In this document: positions 7,500-14,395 of the stretch, in pieces
Position numbering within the stretch: the first letter of the stretch is position 1
Layout of the letters: every line of letters starts with the position of its first letter
Translations under genes and position numbers: made by a program
The notes under the pieces: model-generated
Told to the model about the DNA's origin: nothing
Database searches by the model: none
The model's input: the letters and a program-made list of their open reading frames with translations, nothing else
NCBI GenBank assembly: GCA_037140375.1
Contig: JBAXER010000063.1
Location: 1 to 16,132, forward strand
Origin: WLMZ01 sp037140375
Lineage (GTDB): Bacteria > Actinomycetota > Acidimicrobiia > Acidimicrobiales > Ilumatobacteraceae
DNA length: 16,132 bases
Reading direction: 5' to 3'

Positions 7500-8630
7500 C
7501 TACTCGCCAGCGACTGGCATTGCTTCGTCGAGACCGAACGATGCGTACTCTTCGCCAGTGTCGGCCCAATCCTCGAACTGGATGACGCCCATCTCTTCGA
7601 AACGGTGGCGCAGCCACTTGTCGTTGCGATCGAGCAGACCCAGCTTCTTGCAGTTCGGCACGATCTTGCTGAACAACATCGACTGGAACATCACGCGGGT
7701 TGGATCGGCGAGCGCGATTGGAACAATGTCGCGCACGTTCACGCCCATGCGCTCCCACACTTCTTGCTGCATGAAACGGTCGCGCATGCGCACGGCGGCC
7801 TCGAATGCGAACTCTTGGCGGTCCTTCATCTCGAGGTCGGTCATGCCGTCGTAGACCTCTTTCAGGCTGAGCACACCAAACGCAACGTGGCGGGCTTCGT
7901 CGCTCATCACGTAGCGCAGCAACTGCTTGAGCAGTGGCTCTTGGGTGGTCTGGTGCAAGAAGCCAAAGGCTGCGAGAGCAAGGCCCTCGACCATGATCTG
8001 CATGCCCAAGTAGGTCATGTCCCAGCGGCTGTCGTTGATGATGTCGTCGAGCAGCATGCGCAAGTGAGCGTTCACCTGGTAGCCGCCGCCGAGCTTCTCG
8101 TCGAGGTAACGAGCGAACACTTCAACGTGGCGGGCTTCGTCCATCACCTGGGTGCTGGCGTACAACTTGGCGTCGTACCACGGGACGGTCTCGACGATCT
8201 TGGCGGTGCAGATCAATGCACCCTGCTCGCCGTGCAGGAACTGGCTGAGCTGCCAGTTGCGGCCCTCAATACCAAACTCGAGCCACTCTTTGTCGCCCCA
8301 CTTGGCCACTGGAGTGCCATCGAAGATGCTCTGGTCGATGCCGACGCCGAGCATTTCTTGGTCCTGCTTCACGGTCTTTTCGACATCGACGTCGAGGTGC
8401 CATGGAAGGTCGGTGGTGCCGTTCCACTGGCCAGTCTTGGCCTTCTCGTAGAGCTTGCGCAGCGCTGGGCGAGAGAGCGAATAGTCCCACGTGAAGATCG
8501 AGTCAGCATTGTTCTGGACAATGTGCAAGATCTCGTCGGCATCGGTGGTGGGGATGGCAAGGATTGCATCGATGTCGTTGATCTCGGCGCGGCCAAGAAT
8601 CGACTCGTTGTCGTTGTGCACGATGGTCAT
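7500..8630 (-). CDS. ferritin-like diiron carboxylate protein (putative oxygenase)
   Basis: Soluble helical protein of 376 aa with a complete set of diiron ligands in a four-helix-bundle order: Glu135 (HGEQGAL), Glu165 and His168 (DEARH at 164-168), Glu215 (MVEGLA), Glu245 and His248 (a second DEARH at 244-248). This is the pattern of ribonucleotide reductase R2 and R2-like oxidases. The length, the symmetric DEARH motifs and the absence of class I RNR features argue against a true NrdB. The substrate is unknown; fatty acyl or other hydrophobic substrates are possible by analogy with related oxidases. AGGAG (bases 8642-8638) lies 7 nt before the ATG. The start overlaps the TetR stop by 4 bp (ATGA), so the pair is translationally coupled and probably under TetR control. 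Confidence 0.9.
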   Translation of the reverse strand: MTIVHNDNESILGRAEINDIDAILAIPTTDADEILHIVQNNADSIFTWDYSLSRPALRKLYEKAKTGQWNGTTDLPWHLDVDVEKTVKQDQEMLGVGIDQSIFDGTPVAKWGDKEWLEFGIEGRNWQLSQFLHGEQGALICTAKIVETVPWYDAKLYASTQVMDEARHVEVFARYLDEKLGGGYQVNAHLRMLLDDIINDSRWDMTYLGMQIMVEGLALAAFGFLHQTTQEPLLKQLLRYVMSDEARHVAFGVLSLKEVYDGMTDLEMKDRQEFAFEAAVRMRDRFMQQEVWERMGVNVRDIVPIALADPTRVMFQSMLFSKIVPNCKKLGLLDRNDKWLRHRFEEMGVIQFEDWADTGEEYASFGLDEAMPVAGE

Positions 8631-9244
8631 TGTGGAACTCCTGATGTAGTTGCAACTGCTAGTTGAAGGGTTTGGTCTGATGGAACAATTTGGAACGCTG
8701 GGAGAACATGGGCGCGAACAAAGCGTCGGGCCGACTGGGCGTCGCCAAGGTCAACAAGATCTGACGGCGCCAAGAAGTATGAGATAACAAGACGGGCAAG
8801 CAGCTCGACAAGGCGAGCAGCGCTCTTGCGCCCAAGGTAGGGCTCGACCAATGGAGCGAACGACAGCGAGGCCATGCGGATGATTCGCGGCAGGCCCTGC
8901 ACGGTGAGCTGCGACAACGCCTCGCCGGGCTCAGAAGCCAACATGATGGCCAAGTGGTAGTTGCTACGAAGCTCTCGGGTGGCGACCACGAGGGCACGCA
9001 CGATGAGGTCTTCGAGATCGGCAGCGCCACCGACTGCCTTTTCGAGTTCGGCAAAGAACTCTTCGAGGTCGCGTACCCGCAACGCTTCGAACACGACATC
9101 TTTGCCGCCAGGGAACATGCGATACAGCGTGGCTCGCGAGACGCCTGCTTCTGCAGCGATGTCGTCGATACTCACTTTGGCGATGCCCCAACGCTCGAAG
9201 CACACCTTGGTGGCATCAAGAATGCGGGATTCGGCCGGAGTCAC
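8627..9244 (-). CDS. TetR/AcrR-family transcriptional regulator
   Basis: DNA-binding repressor-type protein of 205 aa. The N-terminal helix-turn-helix is canonical: RILDATKVCFERWG, VSIDDIAAEAGVSRATLYRMF (about 24-44), then the GGKDVVFEALRVRDLEEFF helix. The C-terminal ligand domain is helical and not specific to a known class. The start is GTG with no Shine-Dalgarno; a promoter ends only 8 nt upstream, so the mRNA is probably leaderless. A perfect inverted repeat (9249-9274) overlaps that promoter and begins 5 nt before the start codon, suggesting autorepression. The stop overlaps the diiron gene start by 4 bp. The likely inducer is the diiron enzyme's substrate or product, by inference only. 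Confidence 0.94.
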   Translation of the reverse strand: MTPAESRILDATKVCFERWGIAKVSIDDIAAEAGVSRATLYRMFPGGKDVVFEALRVRDLEEFFAELEKAVGGAADLEDLIVRALVVATRELRSNYHLAIMLASEPGEALSQLTVQGLPRIIRMASLSFAPLVEPYLGRKSAARLVELLARLVISYFLAPSDLVDLGDAQSARRFVRAHVLPAFQIVPSDQTLQLAVATTSGVPQ

Positions 9245-9248
9245 AAGT

Positions 9249-9274
9249 TGAGACGATAAGAGAATTCCGTCTCA
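9249..9274. promoter_or_regulatory. inverted repeat, probable TetR operator
   Basis: Perfect 7-bp inverted repeat (TGAGACG and CGTCTCA, 12 bp apart) covering the spacer and -10 region of the tetR promoter. Half-site centres are 19 bp apart, close to two helical turns, as expected for binding by TetR dimers on one face. Binding here would block RNA polymerase. Confidence 0.75.
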
Positions 9275-9281
9275 CTGTCAA
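9253..9281 (-). promoter_or_regulatory. promoter of the tetR/diiron unit
   Basis: On the minus strand a perfect -35 box TTGACA (9281-9276), a 17-bp spacer and a -10 box TATCGT (9258-9253). Transcription would start at about 9246-9244, at or next to the GTG start codon of tetR. This is the best-defined promoter in the window. Confidence 0.75.
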
Positions 9282-9309
9282 GGGGCGGCGGTGAGTAAAT
9301 CCGCGACGA

Positions 9310-10053
9310 CTAGAGACGGCCGGCGTCGACGATGCGCTTGAGGAACTCGCGGGTTCGATCTTCGGACGGATCGCCAAAAATCTTCTCTGGCGGACCTTCT
9401 TCGAGGATCACGCCCTGATGCAAGAAGCACACCTTTGACGACACCTCTTTGGCGAAACCCATCTCGTGAGTTGCCAACATCATCGTCATTCCCTCGCTGG
9501 CGAGATCACGCACGATGTTGAGCACCTCGGCCACCAGCTCAGGGTCGAGTGCAGATGTGATCTCATCGAGCAACATCAACTTGGGGTCCATCGCCAACGC
9601 GCGCACGATGGCCACACGCTGTTGTTGGCCACCCGACAAACGGTCTGGATAGTCGGTCGCTTTCTCGGCGAGACCGACACGACTGAGCAGTGCCATTGCT
9701 TTGGCTTCGGCTTCGTCTTGGTTCATGCCCAACACCTTGCGCGGCGCCAATGTGATGTTGTCGATAACACGCATGTGTGGAAACAGGTTGAAGCTCTGAA
9801 AGACAATGCCAACCTCTTGGCGAAGCGCATCGACGTCGATACCCCGGCCGCTCACGCGGTCGCCGTCGAGGCGGATCTCGCCGCCGTCGATGACCTCAAG
9901 CGCATTGATACAACGCAACAGGGTGCTCTTGCCGCTGCCGGAGGCGCCGATGAGGCAGACCACTTGGTGGACATCGACGTCGAGGTCGATGCCACGCAGA
10001 ACTTCTACTTGGCCAAAGCGTTTGAACACCTGATTGATCTCGAGAAATGCCAT
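9310..10053 (-). CDS. polar amino-acid ABC transporter ATPase
   Basis: Cytoplasmic ATPase that powers a GlnQ/HisP-type importer; 247 aa, full length. Walker A GASGSGKS at 36-43, Q-loop Gln86, signature LSGGQQQR at 139-146, Walker B LMLLDE at 159-164 followed by ITSALD, and switch His196 (ATHEMGF). The residue after the catalytic Glu164 is Ile where Pro is most common (DEPTSALD), a tolerated variant. The ATG start lies 3 nt after the permease stop, so it is in one operon with the permease and the binding protein upstream. The transported amino acid cannot be told from the sequence. Confidence 0.95.
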   Translation of the reverse strand: MAFLEINQVFKRFGQVEVLRGIDLDVDVHQVVCLIGASGSGKSTLLRCINALEVIDGGEIRLDGDRVSGRGIDVDALRQEVGIVFQSFNLFPHMRVIDNITLAPRKVLGMNQDEAEAKAMALLSRVGLAEKATDYPDRLSGGQQQRVAIVRALAMDPKLMLLDEITSALDPELVAEVLNIVRDLASEGMTMMLATHEMGFAKEVSSKVCFLHQGVILEEGPPEKIFGDPSEDRTREFLKRIVDAGRL

Positions 10054-10056
10054 GGC

Positions 10057-11043
10057 TCAGCGACCACCTTGGGTTCGGGCCTGGCGGCGATTCTGCAACC
10101 ATTCGAGCCAGCGCGTGAACGGAATGGTGACCACCAAGAACAACAACGCTGCCATCGAGTACGCCGTAAGCGAACCCTTGGCGTTGTTGATGAACCGAGC
10201 ACGGCTCACAACATCGAGCACCCCGATGACCGAGATGATTGCCGTGTCTTTCTGCAACCCAATGAAGTCGTTGAGCAACGGCGGAACAACACGCCTGACT
10301 GCCTGCGGCACCACCACGAATCGCATGGTCTGCGTATACGACAGACCGAGCGAGCGGGCGGCGGCTACCTGACTCCAGTGGATTGATTCGATGCCAGCGC
10401 GATACACCTCGGACACGTATGCCCCGTAGGTGAGCGACAGGGCGAAGATCACATATTGCATGTCGGACAGACGCCCAACGAGCGGAAGATTGGCCTGCGG
10501 CAGGCCCAAGCCAACGATGTAAACAACCAGGATCGCCGGGAATGCTCGAAACGCATCGACGTAGACGGTGGCAAGAAATCTCAAGGGGCGACACGCTGGG
10601 CCCGGCAACAAGCGGACCACGGCGACAAACAGTGCCCATACCAACACAATGACTTCGGCGATGAGGAACACCTGGATGTTGATCCAGAAGCCCTTGATCA
10701 TCGAGTGCCACGCGCTGCCATCGGTGAGGATGGACCACGCGAAATACACCACGCGCACACTGCCGTGGTTGGCAAACAACAGCCCTACGAGGGCCGCTAC
10801 GACATAGACCGTCAGGCCCACACCAACCGAATACCAGGCCCAGTTACGAGCCTTTTCGCCATGCTCACGAGCGAGTTCGATTTCGCCCTTTTCTGCAAGC
10901 CGTTGGGCCCGAAGGGAATGTACCAACGCCGGGATTCCGGCGGGCGGGAAGAACAAACTTGCCACCGCGCCAGCCCGGTAGGTGAGCACACGGCCCACCC
11001 GCTTTTCAGCGGGTGGGCCGGTGAACGCTGACGTCTGGTTCAA
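10057..11043 (-). CDS. polar amino-acid ABC permease with CD225/dispanin-like N-terminal domain
   Basis: Inner-membrane subunit of the amino-acid importer, 328 aa as drawn. Residues about 105-315 are a HisM/GlnP-type permease: DAFRAFPAILVVYIV (about 163-177) matches the family's early conserved segment, and AARSLGLSYTQTMRFVVVPQ (228-247) is the EAA loop that docks the ATPase. Residues about 23-90 are extra: FFPPAGIPALVHSLRAQ, then GEIELAREHGEKARNWA and a hydrophobic segment. This is the pattern of CD225/dispanin domains (two membrane segments around a basic, AreaS-like loop). The start is uncertain. The frame opens with a TTG 9 nt after the binding-protein stop, with no Shine-Dalgarno; GTG codons at 10998, 10989 and 10965 are alternatives that keep the whole dispanin-like domain. 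Confidence 0.92.
   Translation of the reverse strand: MNQTSAFTGPPAEKRVGRVLTYRAGAVASLFFPPAGIPALVHSLRAQRLAEKGEIELAREHGEKARNWAWYSVGVGLTVYVVAALVGLLFANHGSVRVVYFAWSILTDGSAWHSMIKGFWINIQVFLIAEVIVLVWALFVAVVRLLPGPACRPLRFLATVYVDAFRAFPAILVVYIVGLGLPQANLPLVGRLSDMQYVIFALSLTYGAYVSEVYRAGIESIHWSQVAAARSLGLSYTQTMRFVVVPQAVRRVVPPLLNDFIGLQKDTAIISVIGVLDVVSRARFINNAKGSLTAYSMAALLFLVVTIPFTRWLEWLQNRRQARTQGGR
10991..11020 (-). other. GC-rich stem-loop at the binding-protein/permease junction
   Basis: A perfect 12-bp stem (CGGCCCACCCGC and GCGGGTGGGCCG) with a 6-nt loop lies 33 nt after the binding-protein stop, inside the first codons of the permease as drawn. There is no U-run, so termination is unlikely to be complete. 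In binding-protein operons such hairpins commonly protect the upstream mRNA and lower permease expression. Confidence 0.65.
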
Positions 11044-11052
11044 CGAAATTAC

Positions 11053-11958
11053 TTACGACGTGGCTGTTGGAACAGGCACATCGATGAATGGCACGGTGCT
11101 TGGGTCGCCACCGAGGTACTTGGCGATGAGACCGTTGATGGTGCCGTCGTCGATGAGACCCTGCAGGATCGGATCGAAGATTGCCTTCTTGCCGTTACCG
11201 AGGCCAAAGATGGCGCCGTACTCTTCGCCGGTCTTGAACTGACCAATCACTTCGAGCTTGCCGTCTGACTGCGAGGCCTGACCAAGGTTGATTGGTGTGT
11301 CGATGACGATGCCATCGACCTGGCCAGCGTTGAGCGCAGCGTATGCCGACGACAGGTCAGGGAAGACCTTGGTGTTGTCGAGTTTCCATCCAGGAACCTC
11401 ACCCGAAGTGAAGTAGAACTCGGCGGTGGTTGACGCCTGCACACCAATGGTGAGCTTCTTCACATCGTCGAAGGTTGCGGCAGCGGTGCCGGCCTTGACG
11501 AGCAGACCCTGATCGCTCTTGAAGTAACCAGCCGAGAAGTCGACGACCTTGGCGCGGTCTTCGGTGATGGTCACCTGTGACAACGCGATGTCGTAGCTGT
11601 CGCCTGCAACCTGGCCAGCAACAATGGCATCGAAGCCTTCGTTACGGAACTTCATCGTGAGGCCGCACTTGGCTGCGATGAGCGTGGCGAGGTCATACTC
11701 AATGCCGCTACTGATCTTGTCAGGGTCGACTTCGGCGTCGGTTGTGCCCCAGAAGTTCGGGCCAGGAAGGCTGGTGACCACAGTCAACTCGCCGGCCTTG
11801 ACAGGCTTGCAGTCGATTGCGCCGGCACCAGCAGTGTCACCAGTGGCAACTGAAGTGTCGGTTGCATCGGTTGCTGGCGTGACTTTGGCATCGCTGCCAC
11901 AAGCGCTGATTGAGAGTGCACCGGCAACGGCCAGTGCTGCGTATGTACGCATTTTCAT
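11053..11958 (-). CDS. polar amino-acid ABC transporter substrate-binding lipoprotein
   Basis: Membrane-tethered receptor of 301 aa that captures an amino acid and delivers it to the permease. Residues 1-20 are a signal peptide with lipobox ISAC; a Thr/Ala/Asp-rich linker follows. The mature part is a family 3 (GlnH/HisJ type) Venus-flytrap domain: GIEYDLATLIAAKCGL, then DIALSQVTITEDRAKVVDFS and SDQGLLVKAG, all typical. The reading frame extends upstream to 12258, but that part overlaps the DUF1996 gene and has no family features. The ATG at 11958 has GGGGGAG (11972-11966) 7 nt upstream and a proper signal peptide. Two Cys (in DCKPV and AKCGL) may form a disulfide. Ligand specificity is unresolved. 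Confidence 0.95.
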   Translation of the reverse strand: MKMRTYAALAVAGALSISACGSDAKVTPATDATDTSVATGDTAGAGAIDCKPVKAGELTVVTSLPGPNFWGTTDAEVDPDKISSGIEYDLATLIAAKCGLTMKFRNEGFDAIVAGQVAGDSYDIALSQVTITEDRAKVVDFSAGYFKSDQGLLVKAGTAAATFDDVKKLTIGVQASTTAEFYFTSGEVPGWKLDNTKVFPDLSSAYAALNAGQVDGIVIDTPINLGQASQSDGKLEVIGQFKTGEEYGAIFGLGNGKKAIFDPILQGLIDDGTINGLIAKYLGGDPSTVPFIDVPVPTATS

Positions 11959-11965
11959 AGTTTGT

Positions 11966-11972
11966 CTCCCCC
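11966..11972 (-). promoter_or_regulatory. Shine-Dalgarno of the binding-protein gene
   Basis: GGGGGAG on the minus strand, 7 nt before the ATG at 11958. It fixes the start at 11958 rather than at the upstream end of the open frame. Confidence 0.8.
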
Positions 11973-11989
11973 TTGGAGTCGAAGCGGCA

Positions 11990-11995
11990 ATCTTA
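11990..11995 (-). promoter_or_regulatory. possible -10 box of the amino-acid transporter operon
   Basis: TAAGAT on the minus strand, about 31 nt before the ATG, would give a short leader containing the Shine-Dalgarno. A weak TTGCTC lies 19 bp upstream as a possible -35. It sits in the 79-bp gap after the DUF1996 gene, where no terminator hairpin is evident, so read-through from upstream is also possible. Confidence 0.4.
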
Positions 11996-12037
11996 GAACA
12001 GATGCCATCGCTCGGAGCAACGATTGGCAAAAAGGAT

Positions 12038-12955
12038 TTAGACGCGACCGCTCGTGATGCCGCAGACAACCTTGCGATGCAGGCATGTCTTGATCTCGGC
12101 GACAAGTTTGTTTTGCGCCCAACTGTTGAAGAAGTCGGCGTGCCCGGTAAGCATCGAGCCGCTCGATAGCGATAGGCCGGCGGGGTCGCCGCTAAAGCCG
12201 TAGTCAACAGAAAACTGCAACTGCGCCACGGCCACCGGATGCGTAGCCGGGCAAGCACCGCCGCTGCTGTAGGTCATGTGTGAAGCGTGGTCGTCGCTAT
12301 CTACGTTCACGCCGTCCCAGCAATCGGGAAACGTGACCATCATCCGCAACGGCCGATGCTCGGGACACGAAGGGGGCAGTACTTCGCGTCGAATTGCTGT
12401 CCCGCAGGTGAATGCAACCACAGCAGTATTTTGCGCTTGCTCGGCGTCGCCATCGCCAGCAACGATCTTGAGACCAGGCGGATACGGCTGCACCGCAGTT
12501 GGGTCAATGCCTTCACCCGGCCGGTAGTAGGCAACGCTCTTGATCGGCGTGATCAGCGTGTCGCCCTGCATCAACGCCGGCACCCAGTACGCGGCCGTAT
12601 CGGCTGGCTGATCGCAGTTGGTAGTGCCAGCAAGCAACGACTCGTAGGTGCTTGCGGCATCGGTTCCGTTGTTGCCGAAGAACATGTGTAGGTGCGAGGC
12701 ATCTGGCGCATTGGGAAACACGATGGGATCGTCGTACGACGTGTGGCTCAACGGACACTCAACCAGAAACTGCGGAACACGACCCTGAGGGCCTGCGACC
12801 GGCTTGTCGGGAGCGTCCGCCAGTGAACGATTCAACACCGCGGTGGAATCGGAAACGGTTGTGCTGGCGTCGTTGCCCGCACGGGTGCAGGCAACGACGC
12901 TCAACGACAACAACACAGCGATGGTCAAGCGACCACCGCGCACTACGGAAATCAC
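12038..12955 (-). CDS. DUF1996-domain lipoprotein
   Basis: Predicted exported lipoprotein of 305 aa. Signal peptide residues 1-23 end in the lipobox VVAC (Cys23), followed by a Ser/Thr/Asp linker. Residues about 60-290 match the DUF1996 pattern: DASHLHMFFG (85-94), YWVPAL, TFPDCWDG (208-215), DHASHM (222-227), THPVAVAQLQF and GHADFFNSW (271-279). The many conserved His, Asp and Cys residues suggest a metal or glycan site, but DUF1996 has no established biochemical function. The GTG start overlaps the stop of the beta-helix gene by 4 bp (GTGA) and has no Shine-Dalgarno, so translation is coupled. It is the last gene of the cupredoxin/beta-helix/DUF1996 set. The family call is confident; the role is unknown. 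Confidence 0.92.
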   Translation of the reverse strand: MISVVRGGRLTIAVLLSLSVVACTRAGNDASTTVSDSTAVLNRSLADAPDKPVAGPQGRVPQFLVECPLSHTSYDDPIVFPNAPDASHLHMFFGNNGTDAASTYESLLAGTTNCDQPADTAAYWVPALMQGDTLITPIKSVAYYRPGEGIDPTAVQPYPPGLKIVAGDGDAEQAQNTAVVAFTCGTAIRREVLPPSCPEHRPLRMMVTFPDCWDGVNVDSDDHASHMTYSSGGACPATHPVAVAQLQFSVDYGFSGDPAGLSLSSGSMLTGHADFFNSWAQNKLVAEIKTCLHRKVVCGITSGRV

Positions 12956-14373
12956 GGTGCTGGTTTTGCGGGCACCTTGATTGCCGCTACGTCGATTTTT
13001 TCTGGAACATCGGTTGCCGGGCGTGCTGGCGCAGTGGCCGCATCGGGCATGTTCGCCTGGCTTGGTGGCTCAGGCGACGATGTCTTGTAATCCTGCGATG
13101 GTGGGTGCACGTCGGCCAACCAGCTGATCACGTTGAGTGAACCCGCGGTCCAGTCGCCGCCATTTCCAGCAGCATCACATGGCCCAAGCTTTTCGAGGTC
13201 GAGCGGAGCCGAAGTCTTGAAGGTGTTACCACTGAAGCAGTTGCCAAGCGTTGACAGATCGACGTCGACAGTGTCAACAGCAATGTCGGCCACGCGGTTG
13301 TTCTCGAGCACGTTGCCGATGACGCGGTTGTTGAATGGGCTCCAGAGCACTGCTGCTGGCACAGTTGATGGATCAGGCGCTGGATCATTTTCGGTGTCGG
13401 CGCAGGCGCGATCCCATGTGTCTTGGCTTGGCTCAGCATCGTTGGGGTCTTGCTCGAGGAACGGCACAAGCCCGACGCCGGTCTTGTCGTGGTCGAACAC
13501 GAGGTTGCGTTCGATGTTGTTGTTCACGCCACCGGCCACAAGGATTCCGTTGCCCATTGCCAACAACGACACATCGATAGCGGGAGTATCAGGCTGGTTG
13601 TTTGAGTACACCGTGTTGCCAACAACCGTGGTGGCACGCTCGGGGTAACACAGTTCGTAGCTACCGCTGTTTGGCACGACGCCTGCGCGGTTAAAGCGGA
13701 AAATCGAGTTGGCAATGACCAAGTTGCCACCAGCGTTGGTACCCGAGTAACCGAGACCGTTGTACTCGCTGGTGACGTCGTTGATCAGTGCGTCGCATGG
13801 GTAGCAACCCCCGATATAGAAGCCAGCATCGGGGCTACCTGCGCCATAACTGTGCTCAAGCTGACCCTTATACGACAAGAAGGCGTAGATGCCGTAGTCG
13901 CCGTTGCGGAATGCGGTGAGGTACGAACCGCGGTAGCCCGTGACACCGGTCCAGAAGAAGCCGTTCTTCGTGTAGTTGCGGGCAGTGAGGTTTTCGATTG
14001 CCACGCCGTTGGCGCCAACGACCTTGATGCCGTTGTTCAACTCGAAGTTGCCATCGAGGATCGTGGTGTTGCGATCGATGCCGCGAATGGTGAGGTTCTC
14101 GGTTTCAACAGTGACGGCCTCTTTGTACACACCTGGCTGGATCAGAATGAGATCGCCAGGCTTGGCCTTGTCGACAGCGCCCTGAATAGTGGCGACATCG
14201 GCGGGAACGTTGATCGTGGCTCCCGCTGTTGGCGTCGCGCTATCGGCCGGCTGTGTTGGCTGCGTCGAAACATCTGATGCATTTGTGGTGCCTGTCGATG
14301 TGTTTGAACTCGAGCATCCGGCTGCGAGCGTGAGCAGCGTTGCCGCCGCGAGAAATCGCACCATCTTCGTCAT
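12952..14373 (-). CDS. right-handed parallel beta-helix lipoprotein
   Basis: Predicted exported lipoprotein of 473 aa. Signal peptide with lipobox AAGC (Cys20); Ser/Thr linker 21-50. Residues about 53-400 form a beta-helix: ADVATIQGAVDKAKPGDLI and GVYKEAVTV mark the opening turn, then repeated rungs rich in Asn and Gly (ENLTIRGI, IENLTARN, NIERNLVFDHDKTG, NRVIGNVLENNRVADI). The fold occurs in polysaccharide lyases and hydrolases and in NosD-type periplasmic proteins; no catalytic motif stands out. A CYPC pair at 190-193 and Cys242, 324, 379 and 399 could form disulfides or bind metal. The tail (about 420-473) is Pro/Ala-rich, as in wall-spanning segments. The frame extends to 14505, but the ATG at 14373 has GGGGAG 5 nt upstream and the signal peptide. 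Confidence 0.9.
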   Translation of the reverse strand: MTKMVRFLAAATLLTLAAGCSSSNTSTGTTNASDVSTQPTQPADSATPTAGATINVPADVATIQGAVDKAKPGDLILIQPGVYKEAVTVETENLTIRGIDRNTTILDGNFELNNGIKVVGANGVAIENLTARNYTKNGFFWTGVTGYRGSYLTAFRNGDYGIYAFLSYKGQLEHSYGAGSPDAGFYIGGCYPCDALINDVTSEYNGLGYSGTNAGGNLVIANSIFRFNRAGVVPNSGSYELCYPERATTVVGNTVYSNNQPDTPAIDVSLLAMGNGILVAGGVNNNIERNLVFDHDKTGVGLVPFLEQDPNDAEPSQDTWDRACADTENDPAPDPSTVPAAVLWSPFNNRVIGNVLENNRVADIAVDTVDVDLSTLGNCFSGNTFKTSAPLDLEKLGPCDAAGNGGDWTAGSLNVISWLADVHPPSQDYKTSSPEPPSQANMPDAATAPARPATDVPEKIDVAAIKVPAKPAP

Positions 14374-14378
14374 GAACT

Positions 14379-14384
14379 CTCCCC
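14379..14384 (-). promoter_or_regulatory. Shine-Dalgarno of the beta-helix gene
   Basis: GGGGAG on the minus strand, 5 nt before the ATG at 14373. It lies in the 22-nt gap after the cupredoxin stop and settles the start. Confidence 0.75.
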
Positions 14385-14395
14385 TTGAATGTTGA

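Noticed and set aside
7500..8630. Calling the diiron protein ribonucleotide reductase subunit NrdB
   Set aside because: The ligand order fits the superfamily, but the length, duplicated DEARH motif, TetR partner and absence of an adjacent nrdA argue against it.
7317..8666. 449-aa plus-strand open frame opposite the diiron gene
   Set aside because: It is the antisense shadow of a gene with a complete diiron motif set, Shine-Dalgarno and terminator. The shadow has no recognisable domain and spans the terminator hairpin.
9466..10386. 306-aa plus-strand open frame opposite the transporter ATPase and permease
   Set aside because: Antisense to two genes with clear Walker, signature and EAA motifs. 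The His/Asp-rich translation is typical of shadow frames in high-GC DNA.
11959..12258. N-terminal 100 residues of the longest frame containing the substrate-binding protein
   Set aside because: This part overlaps the 3' end of the DUF1996 gene and precedes a proper Shine-Dalgarno, ATG and lipoprotein signal peptide at 11958.
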